Of a stretch of 64,000 nucleotides of DNA, positions 32,527-44,574 are shown in pieces. Position 1 is the first letter of the stretch, and each line of letters opens with the position of its first letter. Where the stretch lies: NCBI GenBank assembly GCA_014529385.2, contig CM043959.1, forward strand, positions 90,035,529-90,099,528. The letters are read 5' to 3'. The notes below the pieces were generated by a model. The model was not told where the DNA came from and made no database searches. It worked only from the letters and a program-made list of their open reading frames with translations. A program made the position numbers and the translations under genes. Source of the stretch: Adiantum capillus-veneris. Lineage: Eukaryota; Streptophyta; Polypodiopsida; Polypodiales; Pteridaceae.

Positions 32527-35500
32527 ATGAGTAGTGACGAGGATGTGGGACCGTCCAACCGAAACACCTATCTCTCAACGAGGGTCTTATGTCCTTGTAA
32601 TCAATGCAAGCATGCTGTGCGACGGACAAGATGTGTTTCTTTGCAGCACGTTCGCGAATTTGGTGAGTTCGATCCATCTATTATAGATCGAGTTTTTGCC
32701 AATTATAACTCGTCGGACTCTGACGCTGGCCAACAAGCAGCAATCTTGCAACCCAATAGACGTGTTCGCAGGCGCTTTGGTCAAGCAGCATATGTGAGGC
32801 CACAAGATGTAGCCTCTGACAGCTCGGGGGATGATCATGCAGAGCACATTCCCAACGAGGCAATGTTTGAGCCCGAGATTGATGAAATGATCGAGACGAT
32901 CATGGATTCAGAAAGGCTTATCTATGATGATATGAAAAGTGAAGCCGATACGCCATTGTATAATGGAGCACGTATGTCTAGATTGAAAGCACTCCTGGTT
33001 CTTCTGAACATGCAGGCAAAGTTTGGATGGAGTGACACTAGCGTCACAGCGCTTCTCAGGTGATCGATTACAATTAGTTTACTTTAATAAAACTCTAAAT
33101 GTATAATGATCTGATAGATTTTACACGACTGTATCGTATTTTTATGTTGTGTAGATTGCTTAAAGAGCACATACTACCAGCTGACAATGTGATGCCAGAT
33201 TCTCGAGATGAAGCAAGAAAGATTTTGCGAAACTTGGGGATGGATTACAATTCTATCCGCGCTTGTCCTAATGACTGCATTCTTTTCAGAGGGGAATACA
33301 TAGACATGGAGAAGTGTCCGAAATGTGATTCCGAAAGATATCGAGTAGATCTCCACGGGACAAAAATTCCACAAAAGGTTTTGCGACATTTTCCTCTGCT
33401 TCCTCGCATCAAGCATTTCTTCGAATGTAAGTCCATGGCCGCCCTAGCATCATGACATGAGGAGAATAAATCTTCGGATGGTGTGCTACGAATTCCTGCA
33501 GATTGCGCAGCCTGGAAACATATAGATGGAACATGGTCCGATTTTGCCAGGGAAGCTCGAAATTTGCGCTTAGGCCTGGCTATGGATGGTGTAAATCCAT
33601 TTGGTCAAAGATCAACATCTTACAGTGTATGGCCCGTTGTCATCGTCAACTACAACATTCCCCCGTGGTTGACTACGAACAAGGGGCACCTATGGCTAAG
33701 CTTGATTGTGCCAGGGCGATATAAAGTGGGGAATATGGATGTGTATCTTCGTCCACTATTGGAAGAGCTACAACAATTGTGGATTGGCATAGAGGTGGTG
33801 GATATGAGCCGACACATAGGACGATGGAATGCTTTGATCAGAGGCATTCTAATGTGGACCATGCATGACTATCCCGGGCTAACAGAATGCTCAGGTGATC
33901 TATTGACACTCCTCACTCAGACACTGTAAATCGTTTTTTTTCCCATAGTTGATCTATTATCATGTGTATACATGCAGGGCTTCAAACAAGCGGATACAGA
34001 GCATGTGTCACATGTGGACCTAGACTGAATGCACATAGGGCGTCCTCACTGAAGAAGCAAATCTACGAAGGTCATCAAGCGTATCTTGCAGAGATTCATG
34101 TGTTACGCGACGGCTTTTTGGGAAGAGAGCCACCAAGGATGTCTGCACAAGCATGGTTAGAGCAGAAGGAGATGTGCGATGACGGATTGCCTCCAGAGAT
34201 GAAGAGACTATCTCTATGGTACGAGTTACCATACTGGCCCCGACTCATGATCAATCACTTGCTCGGTCCAATGCACATATTCAAGAATGTGGGTAATCTA
34301 CTATGGGACCATCTGACCGGTAAGAAAGATACTTTGGGAGCCAGAGTTGACCTTAGAAATGTGGATCGTATGGAGCAATATTGGCCGCAAACAGCGTCTG
34401 ATGGATCGATAAAACTCCCTAAAGCACCATGGATTTTCACAGGAGCCCAAGAACGCAAAGTAAAAGAGACCATTCGATCTTTGCGGACCCCCACTGGCGT
34501 AATGCACTCGCTCCGAACGTGTTTTACTAAAGAAGGAAAGCTTACCGGTTTGAAGTCACACGATTGGCATAAAATGTGTCACGTACGTTCATAGTGGACT
34601 TTAATATCATTGTTGCACATACTTTACAGTTTATTTTACCGGTTGCCATTGAGGGATGTTTGTCTCTCGACATCCGTAACACAATCTACAAACTTGCAAA
34701 GCTGGTGCAATGGATCTCACAAAAGGAGATCAACGTAGACTCCATACCATTCGCCAAACTAAATGCTGCGAAGCTTGTGTGCATGTTTGAGAAACATTTT
34801 CCTACTACCATGCTAACCATTCAGGTGCATCTTCTTGTTCACATAGTTGATGAGGTGGAAATAGCTGGCACAGTTCATTCCAGATGGATGTTCTTCATAG
34901 AACGTTTCATGATATCGCTTAAGGGATATGTGCGTCAAAAGGCACGTCCGGAGGGTAGCATGGCAGAAGGTTGGTTGGTATCAGAGTCCGTAGTGTACAT
35001 TGGAGAGTGGCTAGACGGATTTGATAAAGCCCGGGACACGCTATGGCGAACCATAGATGATGAGCGCATATCTGGGATTGTCATGTGCAATCTCGGTGTT
35101 GAGAAGAAGATGACGGAAGATCTAGAGGCTAAAATCAACGGATTTTGCATGCTTCACAATCCAGTGATGCAAAAGTGGATTTCACAATATGAGGATGCAA
35201 AGCAAGAGCGACAAAGGGCACGAATCGAGTGGAGACGGGGAAGACGACCACCGATGCACTATCCAACGGTTCTGGAGAGCCTACCAACCTTCATGAGCTT
35301 AAGATGGTTGCACAACCAATTGAAAAGCGCACAACAATGCGGTGACGAAGTGACTGAGGAAGAGTGGGAGTACTCTCGGGGTTGCGCGACCAAGGTAAGT
35401 TTGCAATGTACGACATGCTAGTGAATTTATTTCTAAAAGTTTGAACGGCCACTCATAATCTTTTTTCGTTGTAGTATAACTCATACACAGTAGCATGGTG

Positions 35501-36227
35501 TAAAGGTCGACATTTTAGGGTGGAACGAATTGACAAAAAGCGTTTTACTCAAGATTGTGGAATCATGGCAAAAATTGAACAGTTTAGTCGACGACGTTCC
35601 TCTGATGCAGATCCTGTGGTGGCGGAACTCACTTACTTCGGCACGGTGCAAGAGATTTTGAGGATCGATTACAGAGGATTTTTTGTCGACTTGTTCGACG
35701 TGCAATGGTTCAAGATAATCATGGAGGGTCGCAACGCTACTGTGCGTAGAGGAGAGTCTGGTTTTCTTGAGGTGGATTCTACTAAGAAATGGACTGACCT
35801 AAGAGACACTTTCGTACTACCAGAGCATTGTGAACAAGTAAGTATGTAAATAGTTAACATCCCCCTTTTACAAGTTATGTGCTTGAAAGCTCTCATGTAA
35901 GTTATGTGGCTCTGGCAGGTAATATTTCATCCTACAAAGTCTACATCAAATTGGTGGTACGTCATAGAGGTAGCCCCTCGTAGTGCAAGGACGTATGAAG
36001 GCTACCATGTGCCAATCACAACGGCATCAATGGAGGAGATCAGAGAAGATGATCAATCAGAAGCCGCTGCGGTGGTGCCAGACGAGCATCAAGATGCTAC
36101 TACTCTATATGGGGTGCATGCAGAGGAGCTACAAAATGAAACAGAAGATATGTGTTTAAACGGAGAGCTCTATATAGATATAGGAAGTTATGCTGAGTTA
36201 TGCGAGGATGAGAGAGAGATCTCTTAA
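32527..36227 (+). pseudogene. CACTA transposase (Tnp2/TnpD type), six exons, one in-frame TGA
   Basis: Exons with GT-AG introns and compatible phases: 32527-33059, 33155-33894, 33978-34582, 34630-35394, 35475-35837 and 35919-36227, coding about 1,104 residues. In order they show an N-terminal Cys segment (CPCNQCKHAV, as in the transposase-associated domain) and the Tnp2 catalytic domain (CPNDCILFRGEY, CPKCDSERY, GLAMDGVNPFG, WPVVIVNYNIPPWL). Then come LLGPMHIFKNVGNLLWDHLTG, GLKSHDWHKM, a DUF4218-type block (LPVAIEGCLSLDIRNTIYKL, HLLVHIVDEVEIAGTVHSRW) and a DUF4216-type end (YFGTVQEILRIDYRGF, WFKI). A TGA at 33453-33455, where relatives usually have Trp, breaks exon 2. Product: nuclear enzyme that cuts the element at its TIRs. 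Confidence 0.9.
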
Positions 36228-36476
36228 AGCCACAAATATTGTATTTGAACAATTTTGCTCCGGGTTGTAAAAGCTCTGGCTCTCTAAGTACCTTCCATGG
36301 CGCTCACATCTTTTGATTGAAAATTCTGAGTTTTCGACTTGCCTCTTCTATCACTCAATTCATTGCGTCATTGTATTTATATGCGTCATTACGTCATTGT
36401 ATTTAATGGTCTTTGCGTCATTGTCTACTCTATTCATTCAATATTAAGTTTAAATATTCGTGTGTTTAATGCAGGT

Positions 36477-37786
36477 ATGGATGATGAGGAGTTTCTTTCT
36501 TCTTTGTCACCGCAGCAGAGACAGTGATACGTGGAGCGTCATCGCTCTGGCGCATCATCGCGCGTTCCTACTCCATCCGCATCTCCCTCTATTTCAGAGC
36601 ATTCGGCGCGCTCCGAAGCTTCAGCGTCGACGAGACGAGCTTCACACTCGTCTAGACACCGGCGCTCTAGTGGTGGCGGTGGCGGTTGTTGTGGGGATTC
36701 CGCCACCAATGCCTCCACACCGCCTCGTGTTCGACGAGGCTCTTTACCCTCCCCTTCTTTGCCCGCCCCCACACCAGCCACAGCATCGCCATCTACGCCA
36801 GGTTTTGCACGGCTGACTGTTCCTAGCAGCTACACACCTCTACCTACTCCGCCAGGGGCCACCCCACTTGACACTCCTCGCTTCGGGGCCCAGACGCCGG
36901 TGGAGACACCTGACGTCCGTACCCCCATCGACACGCCGCTAGAGACCCCTGCCGAGACACCCAGTTTCACGCGTCACCGGCCAGAGGGCTTGCCTTACTC
37001 CGTCGACTTCAGCGGCGACATCATCATGGATGATGACGGCAAGAAGGTGATCTCGCACATGCGTGGTCTTTGCTCTCGGCTCTTTAGACACTACATACTA
37101 AACAAATGGAGTGAAGTACCAAGTGATTTAAAAAACAGAGTCATCAGCATACTTCATGATGAGTTTCCCGTTCCAACACGGGATCAGCGCTTCAATGAAG
37201 ACCTGATGAAGATTCGAATGCGCAAATACTGCAAACACAAGCGTTCTGAAGTGCAAAAAGCAATCAAGCATGGGTGGAACAGGCCAGATTGGCTGGCCAA
37301 AGAAGATTGGAAGAATGCGAAGAAAGCAGCGCGCGAGAATCCCGACAAGTGGAAGCAACAAAAGGATGCAGCTTGAGCGCGAGTAGAGGCAGGGAGCTCG
37401 CACCACTTGGGGAGCGGTGGATGGGCATCATTTGAGGCCGATTTTGTAAGTGTTTTCGCATTGCTCTTTATGTTCGATAGTTTAGGGTTTATGAGTTTTT
37501 TAATTCTAACATAATGAATTCTTTGTATGTTTTGACAGTGGTCGATGACAGGACGTGATCCCACACCGTACGAGCGCGAGTACGCAGGCAGGAAGGGCTT
37601 AAACGCCCTGATGGACATTCTCAGTTCTCGCGGTGGCATGGTTAGTATTAGGGTTTACTCTTTTCTATTTTTTGTATTGTTTTATAAATATCGTTATATG
37701 TTTATACTTACTGAAAGCTGTCTTATTGTCTTTTTTTGCAGAATCCGACAGATACGCCGCTTGGACGCGATGAGACGTCTGACTAG
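36477..37786 (+). pseudogene. TnpA-like gene of the CACTA element (plant transposase Ptta/En/Spm type)
   Basis: Exons 36477-37445, 37539-37640 and 37742-37786. The start ATG at 36477 opens MDDEEFLSSLSPQQRQ, then a TGA at 36525-36527. The frame resumes into a Ser/Pro/Thr-rich, probably disordered region. From about 37120 comes the conserved domain (NKWSEVPSDLKNRVISILHD, WNRPDWLAKEDWKNAKKAAR) and another TGA at 37374-37376, after which coding resumes (VEAGSSHHLGSGGW, TGRDPTPYERE). TnpA-type proteins bind the subterminal repeats and bridge the ends. The two TGAs could each derive from CGA by one C-to-T change. Confidence 0.82.
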
Positions 37787-38156
37787 ACGACGTCAATTTA
37801 GCCGTAGCTAGATAGCATTAGTTTAGGGTTTCTCATAGCTTATGTATCATGAGACGGATTTTATACATCTTTTTGAACCATGTATATTATTACATTTGTC
37901 ACTGCAATTCATTTTGCCAATCAATTCTTTATGCCTATGATGTTGTACAATTGTCATTATTACATTTTCCAATCATTTCATTTTGCCTATGATGTGTACA
38001 ATTGTCAATTTTACGCTTGTCAATTTTGCAAACAATGCGTCTTGTGGGTGACTATTTTGGGTCTATTATCTACCCTTGCACTTTTTTTAAAAAGTGAATC
38101 AAGTACAATATGGTTGATGGGTGGCAGGGCATTCAATGCCCTGTCACAAAAAAAAA

Positions 38157-38412
38157 AGTCGCTATAACCGTCGCTATTTATGGCTCTGTAGCGTCGCTAT
38201 GAGCGTTGCTATAGAATTCTGTGTAAACGTCGCTATAACTGTCGCTATGAGTGTCGCTATGAGCTTCTCTATATAGCGACGCTTATAGCGACGCCTATAG
38301 TGACGCATATAGTGACGCTATTAGCGACGGTTTTAGCGACGCCGGGGGTTATAAAAACCCAGTGTATTTCCATCGCTAACAGCGTCACAAGAGCACACAA
38401 CCTCTGGTAGTG
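38157..38412. repeat. Right subterminal repeats and TIR of the CACTA element
   Basis: About 15 copies of GTCGCTAT or its complement within roughly 200 bases: first mainly in one orientation (38158-38270), then in the other (38275-38345). The TIR is at 38397-38412. The orientation switch forms a long imperfect palindrome around 38270. Confidence 0.9.
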
Positions 38413-39340
38413 CCCTAATGTATGCGTATCTTCAAGGACAACACTGCATTTGTACTGAAGAATGGCCAGCTAGAGGATTGGCAGTAATCCTAGTAAATAA
38501 TGATGGTGATAGCTTCCACAATGAGGAGGGAATTCCCTTGCCTACTAAACTTAATCTTCCTGAAGCCTTCTACATCCATGAAAAGAGAATAATGAGAGTG
38601 GCTACACTTCATGAAAATATTGGGATTTACAAGCATGATGATGGGAGAGTCATCTCTTACTACCATTGCATGGAACCCCATGTGAATGAACTAAGCAAAG
38701 ACAAAGTCTTGTACCTATTTTCATATGATTCAAACACTAGAAGTCATATCATTTTTGTCAATAAGTATGGATGAGAATACTAGGAAATTCACCCTGAAGG
38801 TGTCAAGAGAGTGATCACACCATATGTGTTGGCACAAGCTTCTGAAGATAAGAAAAAGCCCATAGAAACCCCTAGCATCTACAAATCCCTTCTTTGATGA
38901 TTGCATCTCAATCAAATAGACAACCATTGCCCAACCCTCAGACTCGCAAGCCACACCACTATCATTTCAAGCATGGATTGAGCAATTTGCAACACTAGAT
39001 CTGAACATTAAAGAGGGTGGATACCAAGCCATGTGAGATCTAGAAGTACCACCAATACCACCACTCCATTAGCAATACCAAGATGAGAGTAGAACAAGAA
39101 CATCAAATCCTACCAGGATTGAAACACCACATTGAAAACAAGAACAAGAATGAGAACAAGAAGAAAGGTTCAAGCAGAAGAATGGTTACTTGCTAGACCA
39201 TTCAAGAATAATGGGTTAGGAGCACCCCTAATAGGTGGAGAACACATGCCCTATCCTAGGCCAGAAAGAGCTCATAAAGAAGTAATAGGGGATCCGTTGT
39301 TACAATTGATGGATCATCATAGGATCAAATCATCTTGAAC
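38413..39340 (+). pseudogene. Unidentified decayed coding stretch, right part
   Basis: The longest open part, 38418-38774, gives 118 codons: EEGIPLPTKLNLPEAFYIHE, GIYKHDDGRVISYYHCMEPH, VLYLFSYDSNTRSHIIFVNK. Sequence to 39340 has more open pieces with stops, including a basic end (RTRTRMRTRRK). Being uniform in style on both sides of the CACTA element, it is probably the host of that insertion. A retroelement accessory gene is possible; I cannot name it. Confidence 0.4.
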
Positions 39341-39960
39341 GTCGCCTTCCAAGTCTTCTAAATAACGTTCAAGTAACCCAACGGTCCCCTAACTAACCTA
39401 GACGTGCACTAATTTGCCATAAATGTGCGGCTTTCAAACCTATTTATCAATTTTCTAATTATGCGTTAGTATTTTCCTTACGTTACTATGCTTCGTAGTC
39501 CAACTCTCTAATATGCAAGATTACTCATGTATGCTCTCCGAATATGCTATTTATGGTTAAAATATGAGTTCACTTCAGAACTCACAAAACAAAGCAATCA
39601 CTTACTCGAGTTCAAATTTTTGAACATTGCAACTAGAATCATTCATAGATTTGCAAACTTTTCAATGAAAAGCACCAGAATAATCTCGTAAAATGTAAAT
39701 TTCTATTGAAATTCCAAAATTTGTCAATGATTCAATTCCCCTTTCCAAATGCCACTAACCATGCAAAAATATGCAGCATTTCATTTTCAAGTATGATTTC
39801 AATACAGATAAGTCTTCAAACAATCAGATTTGTGCTCAATTATGAAGCTAGCAATGCAAATAATGAAACTAGCAATACTTCTTTCTAGTTTTATGAATTT
39901 GTTTAGAGATCAAGAAAAAGACTAACCAATGAATTTTAACTTTTGATTTAGGGTGTTTTG
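39341..39960. other. No gene seen
   Basis: A/T-rich sequence without recognisable coding or repeat structure. Confidence 0.5.
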
Positions 39961-40154
39961 CTTTCTGTCTACATCCGAATTCGAGCAGCGGCTCCTCTCA
40001 CTTGAAAGTGAGTCACTCCACAGCAGAATTTTGAATTTACTTTCCAAATTTCTCTCTCTGCCTCTCTTTCTCTCACTAGCTCAGCAAGGTATTCATTCTT
40101 TCTCTCTATCTCACTAACTCTCATACAGGCAATCAATCCTAATAGCACTAATGC

Positions 40155-40159
<5 letters not shown>

Positions 40160-40206
<47 letters not shown>
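40160..40206. repeat. (CT)n microsatellite
   Basis: About 23 CT units in the CT-rich part of the probable LTR. Confidence 0.96.
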
Positions 40207-40210
<4 letters not shown>

Positions 40211-40874
40211 CTTTCATACTGGTACACCGAGGACTCTTTCTTTCTCTCTCCACTCCGAAGCTTCTATGCTACTCTGGCACCTCTCTCTAACTTGCGCTAC
40301 AGGTATTGATTCTGTCTCCCTCACTTCACAGGACCCACACACTCATACTACTCCCTCTCCTACTACCCTCGCGGGCTCTGGAATGCTCTCCCCCTACACA
40401 CAAACGCTAGTAGGCAATAATACTCCTCTCTCTCTCTCTCTCTGTCTAACTTGCAAACACACACAGAAAACCTCTCATGCACTATCGTTATTCTCTCTCT
40501 CTCTCTACTTCTTTCTTGGCTCCAACCTGATGAAGTGATCTCCCTCTCTATTTCTGAACTGCAACGCTACCCTCCTTCCTAGCTTGCCTCATGATCACGC
40601 TCCTCCTCTCTCTTCTTGCAGCCCCCACCATGCAACCATTTCGGGCCCTACTCTCCTCTTTGGCAACTTGCGGTGTCTCTAATGGAGACACACACAGCAG
40701 GTCTACCTCTTCTTGGCTTGCAACCCTGTACTGGTCCGCGACCTCTGCAGGTAATGAGCACACGGCAGCCCTACTCAGCTCTCACCCTTCCATGGCCACC
40801 CCACTCTCGGCTCTGCCTCGCGACTTCTGCAGGCGACCCTCTCTCTAACTATGCCCTGCAACGTGTGAGAGAAA

Positions 40875-40877
<3 letters not shown>

Positions 40878-40924
<47 letters not shown>
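40878..40924. repeat. (GA)n microsatellite
   Basis: About 23 GA units, which are CT on the strand of the probable LTR transcript. Confidence 0.96.
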
Positions 40925-40926
<2 letters not shown>

Positions 40927-41240
40927 ACGCAGAGGCACGAGTTAGAGACAAGGCGTTAGCCAAGGCAATGTGCTATTGATGATTACCAAGGGTGCAGTTA
41001 TATACAGTACGTATGGCAGTTACACGGCCATGTGATTCATGGGAATGCGGGCCGTTATGCCTACTAGGATGACAGCTATATGGTGATGTGGATTAATTAT
41101 TCCCACACGCCCCCTAAGACACATTGTCCATACAGAGGCATGTATGTGTGCATACTGTGATGTGATCATGAGATAGATCTACATGTTTGGAAAAATACAA
41201 TATGCGTATGCAATTATTCTTGGTGTGACTTCTGAGGTCT

Positions 41241-42625
41241 TCAACCTTGATCAAGGTCCGACTTTGATTGCTGCTTTGGTCGAGCTTTGAAAGGTTTCTT
41301 CAGATCCGTAGCATGAATGATTTCACGAGCTTGGTCATTGCACATTCGCCCCCCCAAGCGAAATGAAAGCATGAGTTTATGACTGGCTGAATGAACCGCA
41401 AGGGAGACAAGGTGAGGTTTCAGCATCCTTTCATGGTGTGTTTGAGGCTTCAGCTGAGAGTGTAAAATGGAGGTCTTGTAGACATGACCACCAGGATCAA
41501 AGGGGGTAGTAGGGACAACTCTTGGCAAGGGAAAGTTTGTTGTATCATGGAGCTGAGAATTGGTTTGAGGGAAAGGCTCACTTGGAAAAGGTTCAGTTAG
41601 AGTAGCCAATGGAGAGGAACTTGGGTAAGGGCTACAGAATGAGTTGATGGCTCAAATGGTTGAGTTTGTTTTCCGCAGTGAACGGGAACTGCTTCATAGC
41701 AATCAAGCAAATCCAAGTTGAAGGGTGGTGGTACACTTGTGATCACTTCCAGCAAGGTTGGGGATTTGAGGGCTGTACCATTGTCAGCAGCAGCAGGGAA
41801 GGTTGCTACTGTTGCAGCATCTACAGGTATAGTAACACCCGCGCCAGTAGAGTCGTCTTCTGCAGCAAGAATTGTGGCTTGGTCTGGGACATCACTACTG
41901 GGGAAAGAATCCATGGTTTTGCCTGTAGAGGTAATTTGGAGGAATTTTGAAGAGTGGAGTGCCCCCTCGTGGAGAGATTGTTCATGCGGTGTAAGGAATG
42001 TATTTGCTTGGGCTGCAGCTTGTGCAAAGAAAGTAGCAGCCAAGCATGAAGGGGCCGCTGTTGTTGCACCTGAAGAGGACATTGAATGAGTAGCAGCTGG
42101 AGCAGTGGGATAAGCTCTAGAGATAGATTTTGTTGGCCCGGCTCTTTTAGTTGAAAGCAGGGCAGCTGGACATTCAAACTGCGATCTGGCCCTTCGGCCG
42201 TCAGAGGCGACAAAGGTTGCAGCCTTCGCTGCACTGGGAGCCAGTCGGTTGTGTGCTTCCACAATATGGTTTGCTTGGTGTAGAGCATCTGCATGGTGCC
42301 TGAGTAAGTGGTTAGCATAGGCCAAGGCGTTAACTGCAACAGAGATGGAATGATGGGCTGGCTTGGCAGCTTCAGCAACAGACCAATATACATGGGTGGA
42401 TTGGACCATCGGATGCTTTTCACGAATAGAGGGGTGGCAGGCTGAGTGTGCAGGGCCTGCAGCAAGTCGAGCCTGGGTGAAATGAACCAGGGTGGAGTTC
42501 TCGGCAGCATTTCCCGAGAGAGTTCGGATGGTGGCATCATGACCATCGACATCATCATCAGCCTTGATCAGAGGCTGTGGTTGTGGTGTAACGCATCCTT
42601 GTCGGATGCTTAAAAGGGCACACAA
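41241..42625 (-). CDS. Unidentified Ala-rich ORF next to a probable 3' LTR
   Basis: A 342-codon frame (42625-41597), the longest uninterrupted non-pol ORF of the region, overlaps a second frame (41609-41241) by 13 bases in another register. The first is rich in Ala, His, Ser and Thr (VAVNALAYANHLLRHHADAL, FFAQAAAQANTFL) with no domain I recognise. The second continues with Pro/Ser-rich sequence to a Lys-rich end. The pair may be one gene with a frameshift. Placed just before a PPT and LTR on the same strand, it could be a retrotransposon accessory ORF or a fortuitous frame in G/C-rich DNA. Confidence 0.4.
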
Positions 42626-42729
42626 GGAGCTTTGGACGTGTTTCTAAATAGCAAGTTAAAGTACATGCTCAATAATTCCTAGTTACAAGTAGGAGTTTTC
42701 ACATTTAATCTAGCAACGAAGCTAGCAAT

Positions 42730-42960
42730 TTTCTAATTCATTTAGCAAATCACAAACTCCTATATAGTAACTTGCTCTTGGACATGTTGATCTAGTAAGT
42801 TCATATAGTAAGTCATAAACTCCTATATAGAAACCTATTCTTGGACGTCCTTATCTAGTAAGTTCATCTAGTAAGTTATGACCTCCTATATAGTAGCCAG
42901 CTCTTTGGCATCCTCATCTGGTAGTTTATAAACTCCTATATAGAAAAGGGTGTTTCATCT
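42730..42960. repeat. Imperfect tandem repeat, about 65-bp period
   Basis: The phrase AACTCCTATATAG.AAC/GCC followed by CT.TTGGA, CAT.T.ATCTAGTAAGTT recurs three to four times (around 42755, 42820, 42885 and 42938). Confidence 0.8.
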
Positions 42961-43621
42961 AGTTATTTATCACTTACAATGGATCAAGTAATTGTAGTAA
43001 GTTTGTCTGCCCCTAATTTCATTTTAGTAAAAATTCATTAAGCATAGTTAAACAACTAATTATTGAGAAATATCATGGTTACTCGTTCGATATCAATAAG
43101 TTTCTTAATTGATATATTTGTTACTAATACAAATAAGAAAACAAAATAAAGTCTCATAGTTGTAGACGAAGCTATAAAAGGAAAGGGATCAAAACATTTT
43201 ACATCTCACACACTCTATCATTGATATGCAAGTACCACAACTGCACACATTGTCCTTAGAGAGGAAAAGATATTACAGAATGATGGAGATTATTGTAAAT
43301 TTTTTGAATAATTTATGTTATATTCATCCAAATAATATTAATGATACAATTCTTAACACAAACTAGATCACAATCTATACGAAAAAAACATCCAATTCAA
43401 ATGTAAGTTGGATACCCTACAAGTACAGTCCAGGTTGTGTTGATTATTCAAAAGTCTCATTAACTTCTTCACAAGCTTGGGCCACTAGCATCAAGTTATA
43501 AATTTATTAAATCAAAATATTTACATCTTCCAAATTATGCTAGAATACAAGGTCAAAATATCAATGTGGAGGTATATTTAAAACCTAGATTTCTTCAAAG
43601 TTTTCAACAAGCTTAGTTGAT
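42961..43621. other. No gene seen
   Basis: A/T-rich, no recognisable content. Confidence 0.5.
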
Positions 43622-44040
43622 AACACCAATTTAGGAATTTTGGGACTTATTCAAGTCCCATTTTTAAAAATGAGAGTTGAGCTGTAACATTTAATGGCCT
43701 AATAACTTATGTGTAGCGGAAATTAGCATGAACATAGTGGGCATTTCATTAGAATAGATTCCTAATGAGAATTACAAGAGTGCTTGGGTGGAGAGAGCAA
43801 CAAAAAGCATAACACCTAGTTAGATAGCATCGACAATAATTTCAAAAGAGAGAGAAATTAAGCTATTGATAACAGTTGAGGACCGGATTTTCATGGAGCC
43901 GGTCCCCCCTCCAAAAGGCTTTGTATTATGGTTTCTCCCATCAAGAGAGACATTGTACAATACAATTCTTTGTGTTCCTTCAAGACTAGCTAGTGCAATG
44001 AAGATGGAAAGTTCATGCACTAAGCAAAACACTTAACAAA
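43622..44040 (-). mobile_element. LTR fragment or solo LTR related to the element A LTR
   Basis: Aligns with 9560-9920: GATAACACCAATTTAGGAATTTTGGGAC against GATACCAATGTAATGGAATTGGAC at the edge, then GACAATAAT…AGAGAGAGAA, and the GAGGACCGGATTT…GAGCCGGT…CCCCTCCAA block. No gag or pol of the same family is next to it, so a solo or truncated LTR is likely. Its right limit may extend toward 45300. Confidence 0.6.
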
Positions 44041-44574
44041 CACAACTTGAATTATCCCCGTTTCAGACCCAAGACCTCACACACCTTCAAAGATGGTGAG
44101 AGCTAGCAGGGTATGAGAGTAGATTGAGAGGAAGAAGAAGTATCTTACGAGAAAGATGTACGTCTCCTCACATAATCACTCATATGTAGCATAGCTTAGC
44201 TTGGTAGAGGAGATGAGCATGCATTGAAGCTTGGCTCTTGGTTGGATTTGCATCCACATGCCAAGAGAGTGTTGATGTAGGCTTCTATCTCACAAGCTTG
44301 GAGTAGGTGATGAGTTCTCCATTAAAGCTTGGGAAGAGATAGTCTTCTCTTTCTTCACACATGAGCTTGTGTGAGTGTGTGTGTGATAATGCCTTGCAAA
44401 AATCAGCCCCCTCTCTCTCTCTTGGGCGAGCCCTCTTGCTAATTGCTCTTGCTGAAGCCTCATTGGCCCTCCCCAAGTCAAGCCAATTACAATTAAGCAG
44501 CATAAGTGATAGCCTTCTGACATGTGTCCCCCTTTCCCCTTTTGTGAGAGCTTTAGGTAATTAAATAATTAAAC

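Larger units (their letters stand above)
30273..38412 (+). mobile_element. CACTA (En/Spm-type, CMC superfamily) DNA transposon, full length
   Basis: The ends are CACTACAAGAGGCTAT on the left and, in reverse complement, CACTACCAGAGGTTGT on the right, agreeing at 13 of 16 positions. A CCC duplication flanks them (30270-30272 and 38413-38415). Both ends carry dense subterminal repeats of GTCGCTAT and its complement. Inside, in order, are microsatellites, a captured HIPP fragment, a Tnp2-type transposase gene and a TnpA-like gene, all plus strand. The three in-frame TGA codons across both genes make this copy probably defective unless helped in trans. Confidence 0.96.
39961..41107 (-). mobile_element. 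Probable LTR, minus strand (lower end uncertain)
   Basis: At 41107 the minus strand begins TGTGGGAATAATTAATCC directly after a purine run (TTAGGGGGCG, 41108-41117), the arrangement of PPT and 3' LTR. A TATA-like GTATATAA lies on the minus strand near 41005. CT/GA-rich sequence, including tracts at 40160-40206 and 40878-40924, follows downstream. No matching second LTR is in the window, so the lower end is a guess. Confidence 0.5.

Noticed and set aside
33453-37376. Stop-codon recoding or selenocysteine at the TGA codons
   Set aside because: No supporting structure seen, and C-to-T decay explains the positions more simply. Kept as a testable finding only.
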